DNA of 64,000 bases, from NCBI RefSeq assembly GCF_947498005.1, contig NZ_CANMIW010000001.1, positions 729,131 through 793,130 of the forward strand. Direction: 5' to 3'. A program made the translations under genes and the position numbers. Within the stretch, counting starts at the first letter, position 1, and each line of letters begins with the position of its first letter. Below, in pieces: positions 8,449-17,495 of this stretch. Origin of the DNA: an uncultured Winogradskyella sp. Its GTDB lineage: Bacteria > Bacteroidota > Bacteroidia > Flavobacteriales > Flavobacteriaceae. The notes beneath the pieces are model-generated. The model searched no databases. It had not been told where the DNA came from and was given only the letters and a program-made list of their open reading frames with translations.

Positions 8449-9462
8449 ATGAAATATTTTAGATTCCATGGCAATTGTTTTATTGTAAAAGGAGCAACTC
8501 AAGCATTAGTGTATGATTTGTTTAAGAGTAGAACCATTGATATTTCGCTACAATTTGCTATGCTATATGAATCTCGGTTTTTAATTGATACATATGATGA
8601 GGTTTTGGAAAGCCATAAACAATGGAAAGAGCCAATAATTAAACTCATTAATTTTTTAATTGATAATGATTTCGCCTTTTTCACTCATGAACCAGAAAAC
8701 TTCCCTCAGTTAGACATAAAGTTTAACAACGTAAAGAGGATATATAGTTCTGTTATTGAACTTGATACTAAATCTCTTCAACTCTATGAAGCTTTGATTG
8801 AAAATTTATTATCTTTTGATTGTCAATTTTTTTGTCTAATAGTAAGTGAAGATGTTTACGATCATGAGGAATTTGAAAAACTATTGGGGATATTTAAAGA
8901 GAGTCGTGCTAAATGGGTACAAGTAATAATGAAAAGGCCATATTTAGATTTTAAAGAATTGAAACAGGTAACGCATGATATGAGAATTGTTTATAAAATT
9001 TACGATGCCCCTAAAGATAAAACAATCAAAGATAGGTGGTGGCTTGAGGAGAGTCCTCATAAATTTGATATTGTTGAGTATATTTCGGACTCTTTTGATT
9101 TACGCATTAAATCCAAGTACGGAATAGAACATTTTTATCCGACTCAAGATGTATTTTTGGAATCTCAAAATCATAACCCTTTTTTTAATTTAAAAGTTTG
9201 TATTGATAAGGCAGGCAACTTCAAGAATGATCTTGCCTTTGATGAGTCTTTTGGAAATTTTAAAACCCGATCTTTTCATGACCTATTGAAAGACGAATCT
9301 TTTAAGAAGTTATGGTATATTAAAAACGATAAAATAGAAAAGTGCAAAGATTGTCAATACCGCTATCAGTGTTTAAGCAATTCGAATATTAAAGAAATTG
9401 AGGGTAAATATTTTAAAATTGATTCTTGTAATTTTGATCCTTATCAAAATGTATGGATTTAG
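8449..9462 (+). CDS. SPASM-domain peptide maturase (grasp-with-spasm system)
   Basis: 337 aa. The C-terminus has the SPASM-type block CKDCQYRYQC (C299, C302, C308) followed by SCNFDPY, preceded by FGNFKTRSFHDLL...FKKLWYIKNDKIEKC. There is no CxxxCxxC radical-SAM motif in the N-terminal part, so it is a SPASM protein without its own radical-SAM centre, as in TIGR04193-like proteins that partner ATP-grasp ligases. The IDKAGNFKNDLAFDESFGN stretch occupies the place where relatives read GxIKNCPSMxExFGN, so the Cys of that first motif is missing here. It starts 2 nt after the small gene. The likely role is recognition or processing of the precursor with the ATP-grasp enzyme; the mechanism is unknown. 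Confidence 0.8.
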   Translation: MKYFRFHGNCFIVKGATQALVYDLFKSRTIDISLQFAMLYESRFLIDTYDEVLESHKQWKEPIIKLINFLIDNDFAFFTHEPENFPQLDIKFNNVKRIYSSVIELDTKSLQLYEALIENLLSFDCQFFCLIVSEDVYDHEEFEKLLGIFKESRAKWVQVIMKRPYLDFKELKQVTHDMRIVYKIYDAPKDKTIKDRWWLEESPHKFDIVEYISDSFDLRIKSKYGIEHFYPTQDVFLESQNHNPFFNLKVCIDKAGNFKNDLAFDESFGNFKTRSFHDLLKDESFKKLWYIKNDKIEKCKDCQYRYQCLSNSNIKEIEGKYFKIDSCNFDPYQNVWI

Positions 9463-9616
9463 TTTTTGGTGTTTTAGAACAATCATAAGAGACGTGCTGG
9501 AACATGACTGTGCATCAATTTTATGTAATTTAATATATTTTTAGACATTTTCTAATGTGTATTTATCTTAGTCAAGGAGAATATATTTAACTTATAGGAC
9601 ATAAAAATACTAATTA

Positions 9617-10870
9617 ATGAAACACTTATGTATTATTGCTATTTTTTTGCTATGCATTGCCTGTAATATGAAAAACGAAGATCAGAAAAAGTTAGATTTT
9701 GTGGAGTTTGACTTTCATTTTGATACAGAGTCAAATGAGATGCCGTACAATTTTTCTTCATATTGGGATACCTTTCCTACAATTGTCGATAGAACAGCAT
9801 GGGAATTTGCCAAAATCGGAAACATAAAAAGGATGCATGAGTTTTGGGATACGAAAGAGTCAATTGAAGTTGAACTTACGCAGAAACAACGAGATAGTTT
9901 TGGCTCCTACAAACCAATGAATGCAATAGATTACATATTAAATGAAGCTGAAGAATACCAAGTAGTCATCATAAATGAAGCTCATCAAATGCCCCAACAT
10001 CGAATTTTTACCACTCGACTACTTGAAGGACTAAAAAGAAGAGGCTTTAAGCACTTAGGAATGGAAGGATATTTTAATACGCCTCATGCAGATTCAATTA
10101 TGCAAGCCAATGGTTATCCTATTCTTGATTCCGGGTATTATACACAAGAACCTCAATTTGGCAATTTAATAAGAACTGCCTTTGATATGGGGTTCAATAT
10201 ATTTGGGTACGAAAGCAGTGGACATGCTAATGGGAAAGAAAGAGAAATTAATCAAGCCAGAAATATTGAATCCTATCTAAATCGATACCCTAACGAAAAG
10301 ATATTAATTCATTGCGGTTTTGATCATGTGTACGAAGGAGATATGCCTAACAATTCCATGGATTGGGGAAGGGCGATGGCAGGGAGATTGACGGAATTTA
10401 CAGGAATTGACCCATTAACCATAAATCAGACAATTTATTCTGAAAAGGGTAATAGGGATTACGAAAACTCGTATTATCAGATTACAGATCTAGAAAGACC
10501 TAGTGTTTTTGTCAATGAATCTGGTGAGCTATTTGGTCAGCAACGAAAGAAAACCTCTATTGATTTACCTCCTATGGGCACATTCAGGTATGACATAGCA
10601 GTTTTCCATCCAAGAAGTAAAAAGTACGATCGTCCGCAATGGATGGTGTATGGTGATCGTAAAGAAGTCGAAATATCATTTGTTGAAGAAAATATCCAAT
10701 GCCCATGTTTGGTACTTGCCTACAAAAAAGGTGAGAAAATCGGCAAAGCCGTTCCTTATGATATACAAGAGACTGATGATAAAAAAGTTACATTAGTTTT
10801 AGATAAATCCGACTTTGAAATTGTCATATTGAATCAGAACAATATAGCCCTAAAAGCTGAATTTAACTAG
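9617..10870 (+). CDS. Lipoprotein of the EreA/ChaN-like hydrolase fold
   Basis: 417 aa. A lipoprotein signal (MKHLCIIAIFLLCIAC) with Cys16 as the likely lipidated residue places it in the envelope. The core shows the EreA/ChaN/TIKI-type pattern: an NEAHQMPQHR motif (E121, H123), LGMEGYF, and HCGFDH (H232, H237), residues that in erythromycin esterases and relatives form the active site. A C-terminal domain of about 120 residues is of unknown type. It sits between the SPASM maturase and the exporter inside the cassette. Because the family includes macrolactone esterases, a role in self-immunity or in opening ester links of the peptide is an attractive inference, not shown. Codon use looks like its neighbours. 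Confidence 0.7.
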   Translation: MKHLCIIAIFLLCIACNMKNEDQKKLDFVEFDFHFDTESNEMPYNFSSYWDTFPTIVDRTAWEFAKIGNIKRMHEFWDTKESIEVELTQKQRDSFGSYKPMNAIDYILNEAEEYQVVIINEAHQMPQHRIFTTRLLEGLKRRGFKHLGMEGYFNTPHADSIMQANGYPILDSGYYTQEPQFGNLIRTAFDMGFNIFGYESSGHANGKEREINQARNIESYLNRYPNEKILIHCGFDHVYEGDMPNNSMDWGRAMAGRLTEFTGIDPLTINQTIYSEKGNRDYENSYYQITDLERPSVFVNESGELFGQQRKKTSIDLPPMGTFRYDIAVFHPRSKKYDRPQWMVYGDRKEVEISFVEENIQCPCLVLAYKKGEKIGKAVPYDIQETDDKKVTLVLDKSDFEIVILNQNNIALKAEFN

Positions 10871-11240
10871 GCAAACATAATTTCTGTTTAAATCGTAAAG
10901 TTTCAATAGAAAAAATGGAATTATTAAAAACTGTCCATCAATGAAAGAAAATTTTGGACATATTGAAAAAACTAATCTCTATGAGGTGTTAATCAAAAAC
11001 TTTAAAAAATATTGGAATATAACCAAAGATCAAATTGATGTTTGCAATGACTGCGAGATTAGATATTTTAGTACAGATTTCAGGGCGTATAAAGAAAATC
11101 CTAAAAATACTTATTCTAAACCTTTAAGATGTGGTTATAGCCCTTATGCAAATAAGGGGAAAGAGTGGAGCACAAGTCCATTAAAACAAAAAGCTATTAA
11201 ACATTATGAAATGCAAGAATTAGTGAAAAAGAATGATTAA
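10867..11240 (+). pseudogene. 3' remnant of a second SPASM-domain maturase gene
   Basis: Reading from 10867 gives HNFCLNRKVSIEK; shifting one base inside the A-run at about 10910-10915 continues as NGIIKNCPSMKENFGHI, then FKKYWNITKDQIDVCNDCE, FRAYKENPKN and KPLRCGYSPY. This is the typical C-terminal third of a SPASM peptide maturase, so the gene has lost its N-terminal two thirds and carries a one-base frameshift. The stretch after CNDCE reads IRYFSTDFRAY where relatives usually have Cys at both the S and second F positions, so two cluster cysteines are gone. An ORF from ATG 10941 (99 aa) remains open and overlaps the exporter start by 8 nt, which suggests the ancestor was coupled to the exporter. 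It might still be translated, but should not bind a full cluster. Confidence 0.78.
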
Positions 11241-13425
11241 AAATTTTCCTCACTACAAACAACCGGACTTTAAAGACTGTGGCCCTACATGTTTAAAAAT
11301 TATTGCAAAGCATTATAAAAAGACTCTTTCTGTACAATACATTAGAAACATTTCTGAAACAATTCGAAGCGGTAGTAGTTTACTTAATTTAAGTAATGCA
11401 GCAGAAAAATTAGGAATTAGAAGTTTGGGTGTTAAAATAACTATTAATGACCTTAAAGAAGCCCCACTCCCCTGCATACTTCACTGGAATAAAAACCATT
11501 ATGTAGTTATTTATAAAATTAAAACTTCCACCTTTTATATTTCTGACCCAGCTCACGGCCTCTTAAAATACAACCAAAAAGAATTTTTAAAACATTGGAT
11601 TGGTAATAACGCTACAGAAGATACAGAGGAGGGCATCGCATTATTATTAGAGCCCACAGCAAAATTTTACGAAACAGATTTTGACAAGGACAAAACAGAA
11701 TTTGGTTTTAAGTTTCTTTCAAAATATCTATTCAAATACAAACGCTTTTTATGGCAATTAGTAATCGGCTTGATAGCAGCCAGTTTACTACAACTTATTT
11801 TTCCATTCTTAACCCAAAGTATTGTAGATGTTGGTATAGAAAACCAAGATATTCATTTTATTTATTTAATCCTATTTGCACAATTAGCGTTATTTATTGG
11901 TAGAACAGCCATTGAAGTTATTAGAAGTTGGATTTTATTGCACCTCAGTACACGTATTAATATTTCCTTAGTTTCAGATTTTTTTATTAAACTAATGAAT
12001 TTACCTATTGCGTTTTTCGACACGCGTATGACAGGTGATATTCTTCAACGCATCAATGACCATAAACGTATTGAGCAGATATTAACTACATCGTCTTTAA
12101 ATGTGTTGTTTTCAATGGTAAATTTATTGGTATTCAGTTTTGTATTAGCATATTATAATCTAATTCTGTTTGGGATATTTCTATTTGGTAGTTTTTTGTA
12201 TTTCTTATGGATTATCATTTTCTTAAAAAAGCGTAGAGATTTAGATTATAAACGCTTTTCAGAAGTTAGCCAAGAACAAAGTAAAGTCATAGAGCTCATC
12301 AATGGTATGCAAGAAATAAAGTTGCATAATGCAGAGAAACAAAAGCGTTGGTCTTGGGAGTTTGTGCAAGCACGTTTGTTTAAAGTCTCTATAGAAGGTT
12401 TGGCATTAGAACAATACCAAAGTGTAGGCTCAGGTTTTATAAATGAGGTTAAGAATATACTAATTACGGTATTATCTGCAAAGTTGGTTATTGATGGTGA
12501 TATAACTTTGGGTATGATGTTAGCCATTAGTTATATCGTTGGGCAATTAAACTCGCCAATTGCACAACTCATTAACTTCATTAGAGAAGTCCAAGATGCT
12601 AAAATATCCTTAGACCGTTTATCGGAAATCCATAATAAAGAAGATGAAGAACAACAAGATACTGAGAAGATTACAGACATTCCTTTAGAAGCTAACTTAG
12701 AATTATCTAAAGTATCATTTCGTTATATTGGCTCAGACCAAATGGTTTTACAAGATTTAGATTTAACCATTCCATCCAATAAAGTCACGGCAATTGTTGG
12801 TGTGAGTGGAAGCGGTAAAACCACCTTAATGAAACTGCTATTAAAGTTTTATGATCCAAACAGTGGACAAATTAAAATAGGTAATCACGATTTGCAAAAC
12901 GTATCTCAAAAAACATGGAGGCACCAGTGTGGTGTGGTAATGCAAGAAGGCTATATTTTTAATGATACTATTGCTAATAATATTGCGGTTGGCGAAGATT
13001 ACGTAGATAAAAAAAAATTAGCACATGCGGTAGATGTTGCCAATATAAAAGAATTTATAGAAAACTTACCATTAAGCTACAATACCAAAATTGGAATGGA
13101 AGGTGTTGGCGTGAGCACAGGACAAAAACAAAGATTGTTAATAGCTAGAGCGGTTTATAAAAACCCTAATTTTTTGTTTTTTGATGAAGCTACATCAGCT
13201 TTAGATGCTAATAACGAAAAAGTGATTATGGAAAAACTTAATACCTTTTTTGAAGATAAAACGGTTGTGGTTATTGCCCATCGCTTAAGTACAGTAAAAA
13301 ATGCACACCAAATTGTAGTTTTAGATAAAGGAAAAATTGTGGAAGTAGGTAATCACGATGCTTTAGTGAAGCAGAAAGGAAATTACTTTCATTTAGTTAA
13401 GAATCAGTTAGAACTTGGAAATTAA
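11233..13425 (+). CDS. Peptidase-containing ABC exporter (C39, PCAT type)
   Basis: 730 aa. The N-terminal C39 protease domain (about 1-130) has Q10, catalytic C16 in KDCGPTC, H89 and D105; it cuts leader peptides after GG. A six-helix membrane domain (about 160-450) follows, then the nucleotide-binding domain with Walker A GVSGSGKTT near 522-530, the signature VSTGQKQ near 627 (LSGGQ variant) and Walker B FLFFDEATSAL near 650. It should cleave and export the modified peptide from the 6929 gene. It starts inside the end of the SPASM remnant. The HlyD-type adaptor downstream at 13536 completes an envelope-spanning path. Confidence 0.95.
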   Translation: MIKNFPHYKQPDFKDCGPTCLKIIAKHYKKTLSVQYIRNISETIRSGSSLLNLSNAAEKLGIRSLGVKITINDLKEAPLPCILHWNKNHYVVIYKIKTSTFYISDPAHGLLKYNQKEFLKHWIGNNATEDTEEGIALLLEPTAKFYETDFDKDKTEFGFKFLSKYLFKYKRFLWQLVIGLIAASLLQLIFPFLTQSIVDVGIENQDIHFIYLILFAQLALFIGRTAIEVIRSWILLHLSTRINISLVSDFFIKLMNLPIAFFDTRMTGDILQRINDHKRIEQILTTSSLNVLFSMVNLLVFSFVLAYYNLILFGIFLFGSFLYFLWIIIFLKKRRDLDYKRFSEVSQEQSKVIELINGMQEIKLHNAEKQKRWSWEFVQARLFKVSIEGLALEQYQSVGSGFINEVKNILITVLSAKLVIDGDITLGMMLAISYIVGQLNSPIAQLINFIREVQDAKISLDRLSEIHNKEDEEQQDTEKITDIPLEANLELSKVSFRYIGSDQMVLQDLDLTIPSNKVTAIVGVSGSGKTTLMKLLLKFYDPNSGQIKIGNHDLQNVSQKTWRHQCGVVMQEGYIFNDTIANNIAVGEDYVDKKKLAHAVDVANIKEFIENLPLSYNTKIGMEGVGVSTGQKQRLLIARAVYKNPNFLFFDEATSALDANNEKVIMEKLNTFFEDKTVVVIAHRLSTVKNAHQIVVLDKGKIVEVGNHDALVKQKGNYFHLVKNQLELGN

Positions 13426-13482
13426 TTATTTGGTTAATCGAGGGAAGCTTGAAGGCATAAGATGGAAGTTGAAACGGAGGAT

Positions 13483-13500
13483 TGTCCCCTTGAGGGGACA
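13483..13500. repeat. Strong GC-rich hairpin between exporter and adaptor genes
   Basis: TGTCCCC-TTGA-GGGGACA, a perfect 7-bp stem with a 4-nt loop in an otherwise AT-rich gap of 110 nt. No U-run follows, so it is not a clear terminator. It could be a dispersed repeat or an mRNA-processing site that separates adaptor from exporter levels. Confidence 0.5.
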
Positions 13501-13535
13501 TTAGTGGTGCTTGTTGATAGGTCAAAAAGGAATAA

Positions 13536-14828
13536 ATGGAAAACAAACTAGATAATATAGAGCTGAGAAGCGAAGAAGTACAAGAAATACTTACCAGAGT
13601 ACCACATTGGATGATACGTTGGGGAAATGTGTTGTTCTTATCTTTAATATTGATGGTATTGTTTTTGTCTTGGTTTGTAAAATACCCAGATATTATAGCT
13701 TCTGAAGCGTTGGTAACAACCCAAGTGCCACCGCAGAAAGAATATGCGAAAATTACTGGAAAATTGAATACGCTTTTAGTAACAGATAATGAAAGTGTAA
13801 TAGATAATCAACCACTAGCGATATTGGAGAATACAGCCAATTACAAAGATGTTTTTAAGCTAAAATCTATAATAGACACTATTACAGTAAATAGTAAATC
13901 TTTTTACTTTCCAATAGATAGTTTACCCATTTTATTTTTAGGAGATATAGAATCTCAATTTGCCTTGTTTGAGAATAGTTATATTCAATATAAATTAAAT
14001 AAAGAATTAGAACCGTTTTCTAATGAAGCTTTGGCAAATCGATATTCCATATCAGAACTCAACAGACGTTTACAAAGTCTAAAATCACAACGCGATCTTA
14101 ATAAAACAGAATTAGAATTCAATTTAAAAGATCTAAACAGACAAACCACATTATTCGAAAAAGGTGTGATTTCGGCACAAGACTATGAAAATAAGCAATT
14201 GCAATACGCACAAGCAGAGCGTAATTATAAAAACTTTGAAGCTTCCATATCCCAAATTCGAGAAGGAATTAGTAATGCCAACATGACTTCAAAAGGAACA
14301 GAAATCAATCGTGTTAAGGAAGAAATGATATTGCTTAAAAATGTGATTCAATCATTTAATCAACTCAAAAAAGCCATTAAAGATTGGGAATTTCAATTTG
14401 TGTTAAGTTCAAATATTAATGGCAAGGTTTCTTTCTTAAATTACTGGAATATTAATCAAACGGTTAATCAAGGAGATTTAGTGTTTACTATAATTCCGAG
14501 TGAGAATAGTTCATATATTGCGAAGCTTACTACACCATCTCAAAATTCTGGTAAAATTAAAGCAGGACAAAGTGTAAATATAAAACTAGAAAACTATCCA
14601 GATACTGAATTTGGTGTGTTGAATGGAACAGTTAAAAATATATCTCTTATACCAGATAAAGACGGATTATACTTTGTTGATGTTAATCTTCCTGAAAAAA
14701 TGATAACTTCTTATAAAAAGGAAATAGACTTCAAACATGAAATGCGTGGTTCAGCCGAAATTATTACAGAAGATTTGAGATTGATAGAACGTTTTTTTTA
14801 TCAGTTTAGAGAAGTTTTAAAACGTTAA
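13536..14828 (+). CDS. HlyD-family secretion adaptor protein
   Basis: 430 aa membrane-fusion protein for a type I or bacteriocin-style exporter. One N-terminal membrane segment (about 31-48, NVLFLSLILMVLFLSWFV) precedes a barrel-sandwich (lipoyl-like) half near residues 70-105, a long coiled-coil region (about 160-275, rich in Gln, Lys, Leu), the second half motif at about 290-320 (NGKVSFLNYWNINQTVNQGD), and a beta-barrel C-terminus. It is placed 110 nt after the C39 exporter and is the last gene of the cassette. Envelope export would need an outer-membrane channel such as a TolC protein, which is not in the island. Confidence 0.88.
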   Translation: MENKLDNIELRSEEVQEILTRVPHWMIRWGNVLFLSLILMVLFLSWFVKYPDIIASEALVTTQVPPQKEYAKITGKLNTLLVTDNESVIDNQPLAILENTANYKDVFKLKSIIDTITVNSKSFYFPIDSLPILFLGDIESQFALFENSYIQYKLNKELEPFSNEALANRYSISELNRRLQSLKSQRDLNKTELEFNLKDLNRQTTLFEKGVISAQDYENKQLQYAQAERNYKNFEASISQIREGISNANMTSKGTEINRVKEEMILLKNVIQSFNQLKKAIKDWEFQFVLSSNINGKVSFLNYWNINQTVNQGDLVFTIIPSENSSYIAKLTTPSQNSGKIKAGQSVNIKLENYPDTEFGVLNGTVKNISLIPDKDGLYFVDVNLPEKMITSYKKEIDFKHEMRGSAEIITEDLRLIERFFYQFREVLKR

Positions 14829-14868
14829 CTGTATAATATTAAGTAGCGATTAGCATTAATTTTACTCT

Positions 14869-15051
14869 ATGCATCGTTTTTCTAAATCGCATAACGAACC
14901 TTTGTTTAATCCACATCCTGAGTTATTAGATATGACTAAAAAGGATTGGGAGGAAATCACAGAAGATACGTTTAAAAAAGTATTTCAGAAATCTGCAGTG
15001 AAACGCACTAAGTTTTCTGGTTTAGAAAGGAATATTAAGTTTTTAAAATAA
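14869..15051 (+). pseudogene. Duplicated 3' fragment of queG (right direct repeat)
   Basis: A 60-codon frame starting at a chance ATG (14869); homology begins at 14878. From there it reads [18 protein letters not shown] and onwards as the QueG C-terminus, ending RNIKFLK where the full copy reads RNVEFLKD. It lacks both Fe-S motifs and the cobalamin-binding domain, so cannot be an enzyme. Most nucleotide differences from 5592-5768 are silent, which shows both copies evolved as working queG ends before being brought together. The likely reading is that this is the original chromosomal queG 3' end, displaced when the island inserted. Confidence 0.85.
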
Positions 15052-15054
15052 TTT

Positions 15055-17418
15055 CTATCGAAAGCTAAACCCAAAAGATAATTTTAATGCAAGGTTATCA
15101 TTAGAATTATTTAAATGATGATAACCGTAACGATAAAAAGCACCAAACCCTAGTCCTAAATAACCTATATTTAAATAAGGGATTTTTAAGATATTTTGAA
15201 GTTCTAAACCTGTTTCTAAAAACAACTCTTCCTTTGTTGAGAAATCTATGAACTGATGATCAGAAGCTGCTTTTAAGCTACCAATCCCAATATTGTTGTG
15301 CAATAATACATCTGGTTGAAAATAGCCCTTGTTGTTAAATAATCTACCAAAATTATGTGTTGTAAATAAATGTGCATATCTATCTGACAAGAATTCATAA
15401 GGCTTTACAGTTTGAAAATAATTCTCAACGATAAATGGTAGTTTTTTATCAAAAGTGCCTTCTCCTGTAAACAATAAACCAAATGGAAGAGTGCTATCTA
15501 TATAACCCAAATCTAATTTATAAGTGGTTTCCCCAATGCCTTTAATTATAAAACTATCATCAAGTGTAAATTTTAATTTGTTATAATTAAAATCTCCATC
15601 TAAGGCGCCATTTAACCCTCTTGAATACATTAAATTTAAAATTGGTGCATTACTTGGTAGACGAGTTATAATGCCAAAATTATTGATTAATTTTTCATTG
15701 ACATGGTAACTAATACCAATATTAACTTCAGTGTTATTGTAGTTAGTAATTGATATATTATTCTGGTTAAAAGTATAATCATAGAGCGGTTTAATTTCTG
15801 CTGTATTGAAGCCAATAAACCAGTTAATGTTTCTTAACAATTTCATGTCAGTTCTAAAACTAATGCTTTCTACAGCATCCATTTCACGAGCAATCCAATT
15901 GCGAGGATTAAATGGGTTTTCAATTTCATTACCAGAGAACGTACCAACTTCTCTAATTGTATTTTTATAGTCTAAAGCTATAGAAATATCTTTTTTTCCT
16001 GGGACATCAAATGCAATAGATCCACCATATTTCCATTCTTTATCTTTAATTCCGTAGCCAGCAAAGGCACCGAAAGAAATATTTTTAAGAATATTATCGT
16101 TGGTATAGACACCCAATCCTAGTCTTGTGTCTTCATGTTTATTAGCTCTAAAAATGTTGAGTAAATCAATATCTATATACTTTAAGGGGAAGCGTCCTTT
16201 TTGTAACTTTTGAGGTAAAGCCAATACCTTGTCTAAATTTACTTTGTCTCCAATGCTATCAATAAATACATAGGTTCTTAATTCCTTTTTATCTAATATT
16301 CCTTTTCTATATTCATCCCAATATTTAGAATTCTTATTACCAACATTTTTAGATAATGTAAGAGAAACTAAAGGGAAATCTTTTTTAGATAATGACGCAT
16401 TTGGTTTAATTTCTGACAAGTAACTTTTACCTATGTATTTAAAACTACCAAACCCTTCGCCAATAACAATTTCAAAATTTAGTTGTTCTGGGAACCAATA
16501 ATTCCCGTCGATATAACTATACTTTTGTTGTAGTTTAAACTCAACTTTACCGGAATTTACGGTTCTAGCATCTACACTTTCTAAAGCATACTTGTTGGAG
16601 TTGATATAGAGTAAACCCTCTAATCCATCGAAATTTCGATTGGCTTTAGGTTCAAAAGAAATTACAAAAATGGTATCATTATTTTTTATAAATTCTTCCT
16701 TTAGACGAAACTTATATTTTTTGGTGCTTCCTTTAGAAATAGGATTGAGATAATTTATTTCAAACCAATTAAGATGTTCTTTATAAAAAGAAAAGGGTTG
16801 TAAGCTGTTCGCTAATAGAGCGAAATTAGGGTTTTTAAAACCAGATGTTCTAGTCGCAATAATACTGTCCTCAGTAAACCTTGGTTTTAAATATTTGTGT
16901 TTGGCTATTGTTTCAGTTATAAATAAGTAAGAATCTTTAAATGCCGATTGTGTCGTTTTTAAAGTATCACTTTGTGGCTTGGTATCATCCATGTCAACAT
17001 ATATTTTGTCGTAAGAGATATATGTAAATGAGTTTAAATTTTCAGGATTATTTAGCGCTTTGTTGCTGACTACATTTTTAATAATTCTATGTGCTGGGTT
17101 TTCACTATCTATAAATACTTCATCTAATCGACTAACTTTTGAGGTCAGTTCTATCAATTCTGACCTTAATTGCGCTACATTAACAACTCTGGTCTCATAA
17201 CCAACATAACTTATCGTTATCGTTTTAAGATGAGACGGAATGTAAAAAACGCCATCAATATCTGAAGATGTTCCTTTAAAATCCGTTTTACTAAAAAGAA
17301 TATTAGCAAAGGGAATGACCTCTTTTGTGGCGCTATCAATCAGTTTAAATTTCTTTAAAGTTTGAGCACTTGCAGCTAAGCTTACAAAAAAGACAAATAA
17401 AATTAATAACTTTTTCAT
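15055..17418 (-). CDS. DUF5686-type outer-membrane protein with carboxypeptidase-like domain
   Basis: 787 aa. A signal peptide (MKKLLILFVFFVSLAASAQ) is followed by a CarboxypepD_reg-like plug domain (about 22-95, SATKEVIPFANILFSKTDFKG...DGVFYI) and a large DUF5686 region rich in amphipathic strands ending in aromatic FSFRF-like residues, FGFSFR, typical of an outer-membrane beta-barrel. It is convergent with the queG fragment, with 3 nt between stops, and divergent from the malic enzyme gene. The function of the family is unknown; a barrel in the outer membrane, perhaps transport related, is the safe call. Confidence 0.85.
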   Translation of the reverse strand: MKKLLILFVFFVSLAASAQTLKKFKLIDSATKEVIPFANILFSKTDFKGTSSDIDGVFYIPSHLKTITISYVGYETRVVNVAQLRSELIELTSKVSRLDEVFIDSENPAHRIIKNVVSNKALNNPENLNSFTYISYDKIYVDMDDTKPQSDTLKTTQSAFKDSYLFITETIAKHKYLKPRFTEDSIIATRTSGFKNPNFALLANSLQPFSFYKEHLNWFEINYLNPISKGSTKKYKFRLKEEFIKNNDTIFVISFEPKANRNFDGLEGLLYINSNKYALESVDARTVNSGKVEFKLQQKYSYIDGNYWFPEQLNFEIVIGEGFGSFKYIGKSYLSEIKPNASLSKKDFPLVSLTLSKNVGNKNSKYWDEYRKGILDKKELRTYVFIDSIGDKVNLDKVLALPQKLQKGRFPLKYIDIDLLNIFRANKHEDTRLGLGVYTNDNILKNISFGAFAGYGIKDKEWKYGGSIAFDVPGKKDISIALDYKNTIREVGTFSGNEIENPFNPRNWIAREMDAVESISFRTDMKLLRNINWFIGFNTAEIKPLYDYTFNQNNISITNYNNTEVNIGISYHVNEKLINNFGIITRLPSNAPILNLMYSRGLNGALDGDFNYNKLKFTLDDSFIIKGIGETTYKLDLGYIDSTLPFGLLFTGEGTFDKKLPFIVENYFQTVKPYEFLSDRYAHLFTTHNFGRLFNNKGYFQPDVLLHNNIGIGSLKAASDHQFIDFSTKEELFLETGLELQNILKIPYLNIGYLGLGFGAFYRYGYHHLNNSNDNLALKLSFGFSFR

Positions 17419-17495
17419 TTATTGAATTTGAAATAGGTCTAGAAAATTAAACAATTTTTATAAGTATTGACCATTACAGCCGACATTCATTTACT

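Noticed and set aside
10941..11240. 99-aa ORF as an intact small gene
   Set aside because: Upstream sequence in two frames continues the same protein family without a natural start, and key cysteines are lost, so it is treated as the tail of a broken SPASM gene.
14869..15051. 60-aa ORF as a real gene
   Set aside because: It is a copy of the QueG C-terminus with a chance ATG and no Fe-S or cobalamin parts.
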